NCBI GenBank assembly: GCA_009760855.2
Contig: WPIO01000039.1
Span: 820,001-840,000 of the forward strand
Reading direction: 5' to 3'
From: Cristatella mucedo
Taxonomy: Eukaryota > Bryozoa > Phylactolaemata > Cristatellidae
Length of the DNA stretch: 20,000 nucleotides
How positions within the stretch are numbered: position 1 is the stretch's first letter; each line of letters starts with the position of its first letter. A program made the translations under genes and the position numbers. Below the pieces are notes generated by a model that saw only the letters and a list, made by a program, of their open reading frames with translations, had not been told where the DNA came from and ran no database searches. This document shows, one piece after another, positions 19,087 through 20,000 of the stretch.

Positions 19087-19800
19087 TCAATGGGTGCCAT
19101 TCTAAGTTGACTCTAAGTGAGGCTATCTGGAGCTCTACCACCTAATGGAAGCTGTTTAATTAGCCGAATTTATACCTTATTTAAGCCCTATTAGCGTCGC
19201 ATTTTTGACGCGCGCATTAAAGGTCTCTCACCACAAGGTGCGTGAGCTTAGATGAATGCTAAAAAGGCATTTCTCAAAGTTAGCTTGAGCACCGTTTTTC
19301 ATATTTCGTTGCCATCAGGCACGGAGACGAAAGGGCTCTAGTAACCCACAGTTATGCAGTTGCTGTAATTCCTTTACTTTTAATCGGCTACTTAGGCTAG
19401 GCACCAGGGAATTACAGGTACGGAATGTGGCAAGCTGTCTGCTGATGAGCCTAAGCATCTTAGTCTTCCAAGGATCTTAACGGTCAGCCAAGGTCGTTCC
19501 AGATTATTCTAGCTCGAGACTGAAAGATGAATAAACGAGCGCTATTCGTTACACCTTTTAGGCATCCCCGCGAAAGCCCGCGGGTTCATTAAAGCCGGCT
19601 GGACTTCGATAGGCGATATCGAGGCTTTTTGGATGGCGCGCAGATTCAAGGTATTTCTTGGCACTGTAAGTCAACCAACTTGTCTTGGACGGGGCTGAGC
19701 GAGATGCTTCTCGAGCTGAACGTATCCGGCGCACACTTTCTCAGTCAGTTTCCAGAAGAGACTACAGCTTCCCAAACGGGAGCATGCCATTTTTAGAGTT
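19085..19800. other. Stretch between (GA)n and the edge RT trace, nothing recognised
   Basis: No supported gene. It could be an upstream part of the possible retroelement at the edge, but no protease or gag-like motif was seen. Confidence 0.4.
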
Positions 19801-20000
19801 GTTACAAAAAGAGTTAGTTCGACATAGAATTGTAAAAAAGGTCCGCTGAGCTACACTGGAATATATTGCAGCCTCTGACGCTCTAAGCTGTTGCACGAAG
19901 TTTGCTTGGTTGGACATTTATATCAAGCTGGCTTTCGGGCAGCGAATTATCAGCATGGAGTTTCACGCTCTCCTTAAAAGTTATGAAATTCAGTTAACAG
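19800..20000 (+). pseudogene. Possible LTR-retrotransposon-like RT fragment at the window edge
   Basis: One frame reads DALSCCTKFAWLDIYIKLAF and continues to the end of the window. It resembles the RT segment D.L.G...FS.LDL...Y.QI of Gypsy/DIRS-type elements, preceded by a KK.R.-like stretch broken by a TGA at about 19848. The element, if real, continues beyond 20000. The match rests on a few residues. Confidence 0.3.

Noticed and set aside
18777-19145. Long Glu-Arg and Ser-Leu repeat frames on both strands
   Set aside because: They are pure products of the (GA)n microsatellite, which is open in all frames.

Overview
This is a eukaryotic, almost certainly invertebrate animal, nuclear sequence. 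It has one intron-split gene with GT-AG junctions, relics of animal-type non-LTR retrotransposons, long (GA)n tracts, (AAT)n-linked dispersed repeats, and no operon-like gene packing. The phylum cannot be fixed from the sequence alone. A small-intron lophotrochozoan-like invertebrate would fit, but that is inference.

The only intact gene found is on the minus strand, 15089 down to 10344. It is a secreted chitinase assembled here from 11 exons: 2,208 coding nt including the stop, 735 codons, with reading phase preserved across every junction. It has a 16-residue signal peptide, a complete family GH18 catalytic domain with DGLDLDWE and its catalytic Glu at residue 138, and three C-terminal CBM14 (peritrophin-A type) chitin-binding modules joined by Ser/Ala/Thr/Gln-rich linkers. 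Each CBM14 sits on its own exon after a phase-1 intron. Each carries the six usual cysteines plus the same extra pair, one of which lies at the very end of the preceding exon. A TATA-like box and an E-box lie upstream near 15218-15260.

The largest other element is a decayed CR1/L2-like LINE on the plus strand, about 5581-8170. It keeps recognisable endonuclease, linker, reverse transcriptase (YADD) and C-terminal segments. From about 6890 to 8047 one frame is kept with ten stop codons but no evident frameshift. A second, 5'-truncated relative lies at about 17640-18010, and a weak LTR-retrotransposon-like RT trace runs off the right edge.

Other regions: 1-620 holds one copy of a small dispersed repeat, AT-rich DNA and a perfect 15-bp hairpin. 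1122-1406 is a tandem duplication around (GA)n. 2496-2535 is a 19-bp inverted repeat. 3354-4133 holds two copies of an (AAT)n-headed repeat with an AAAGCGCC/GGCGCTTT palindrome, and an inverted copy lies at 9371-9441. 15300-17600 is AT-rich intergenic DNA. 18788-18858 has a degenerate tRNA-Ser/Leu-like A-box/B-box pair next to a 180-bp (GA)n tract.

All alignments were made by eye and no database was searched.
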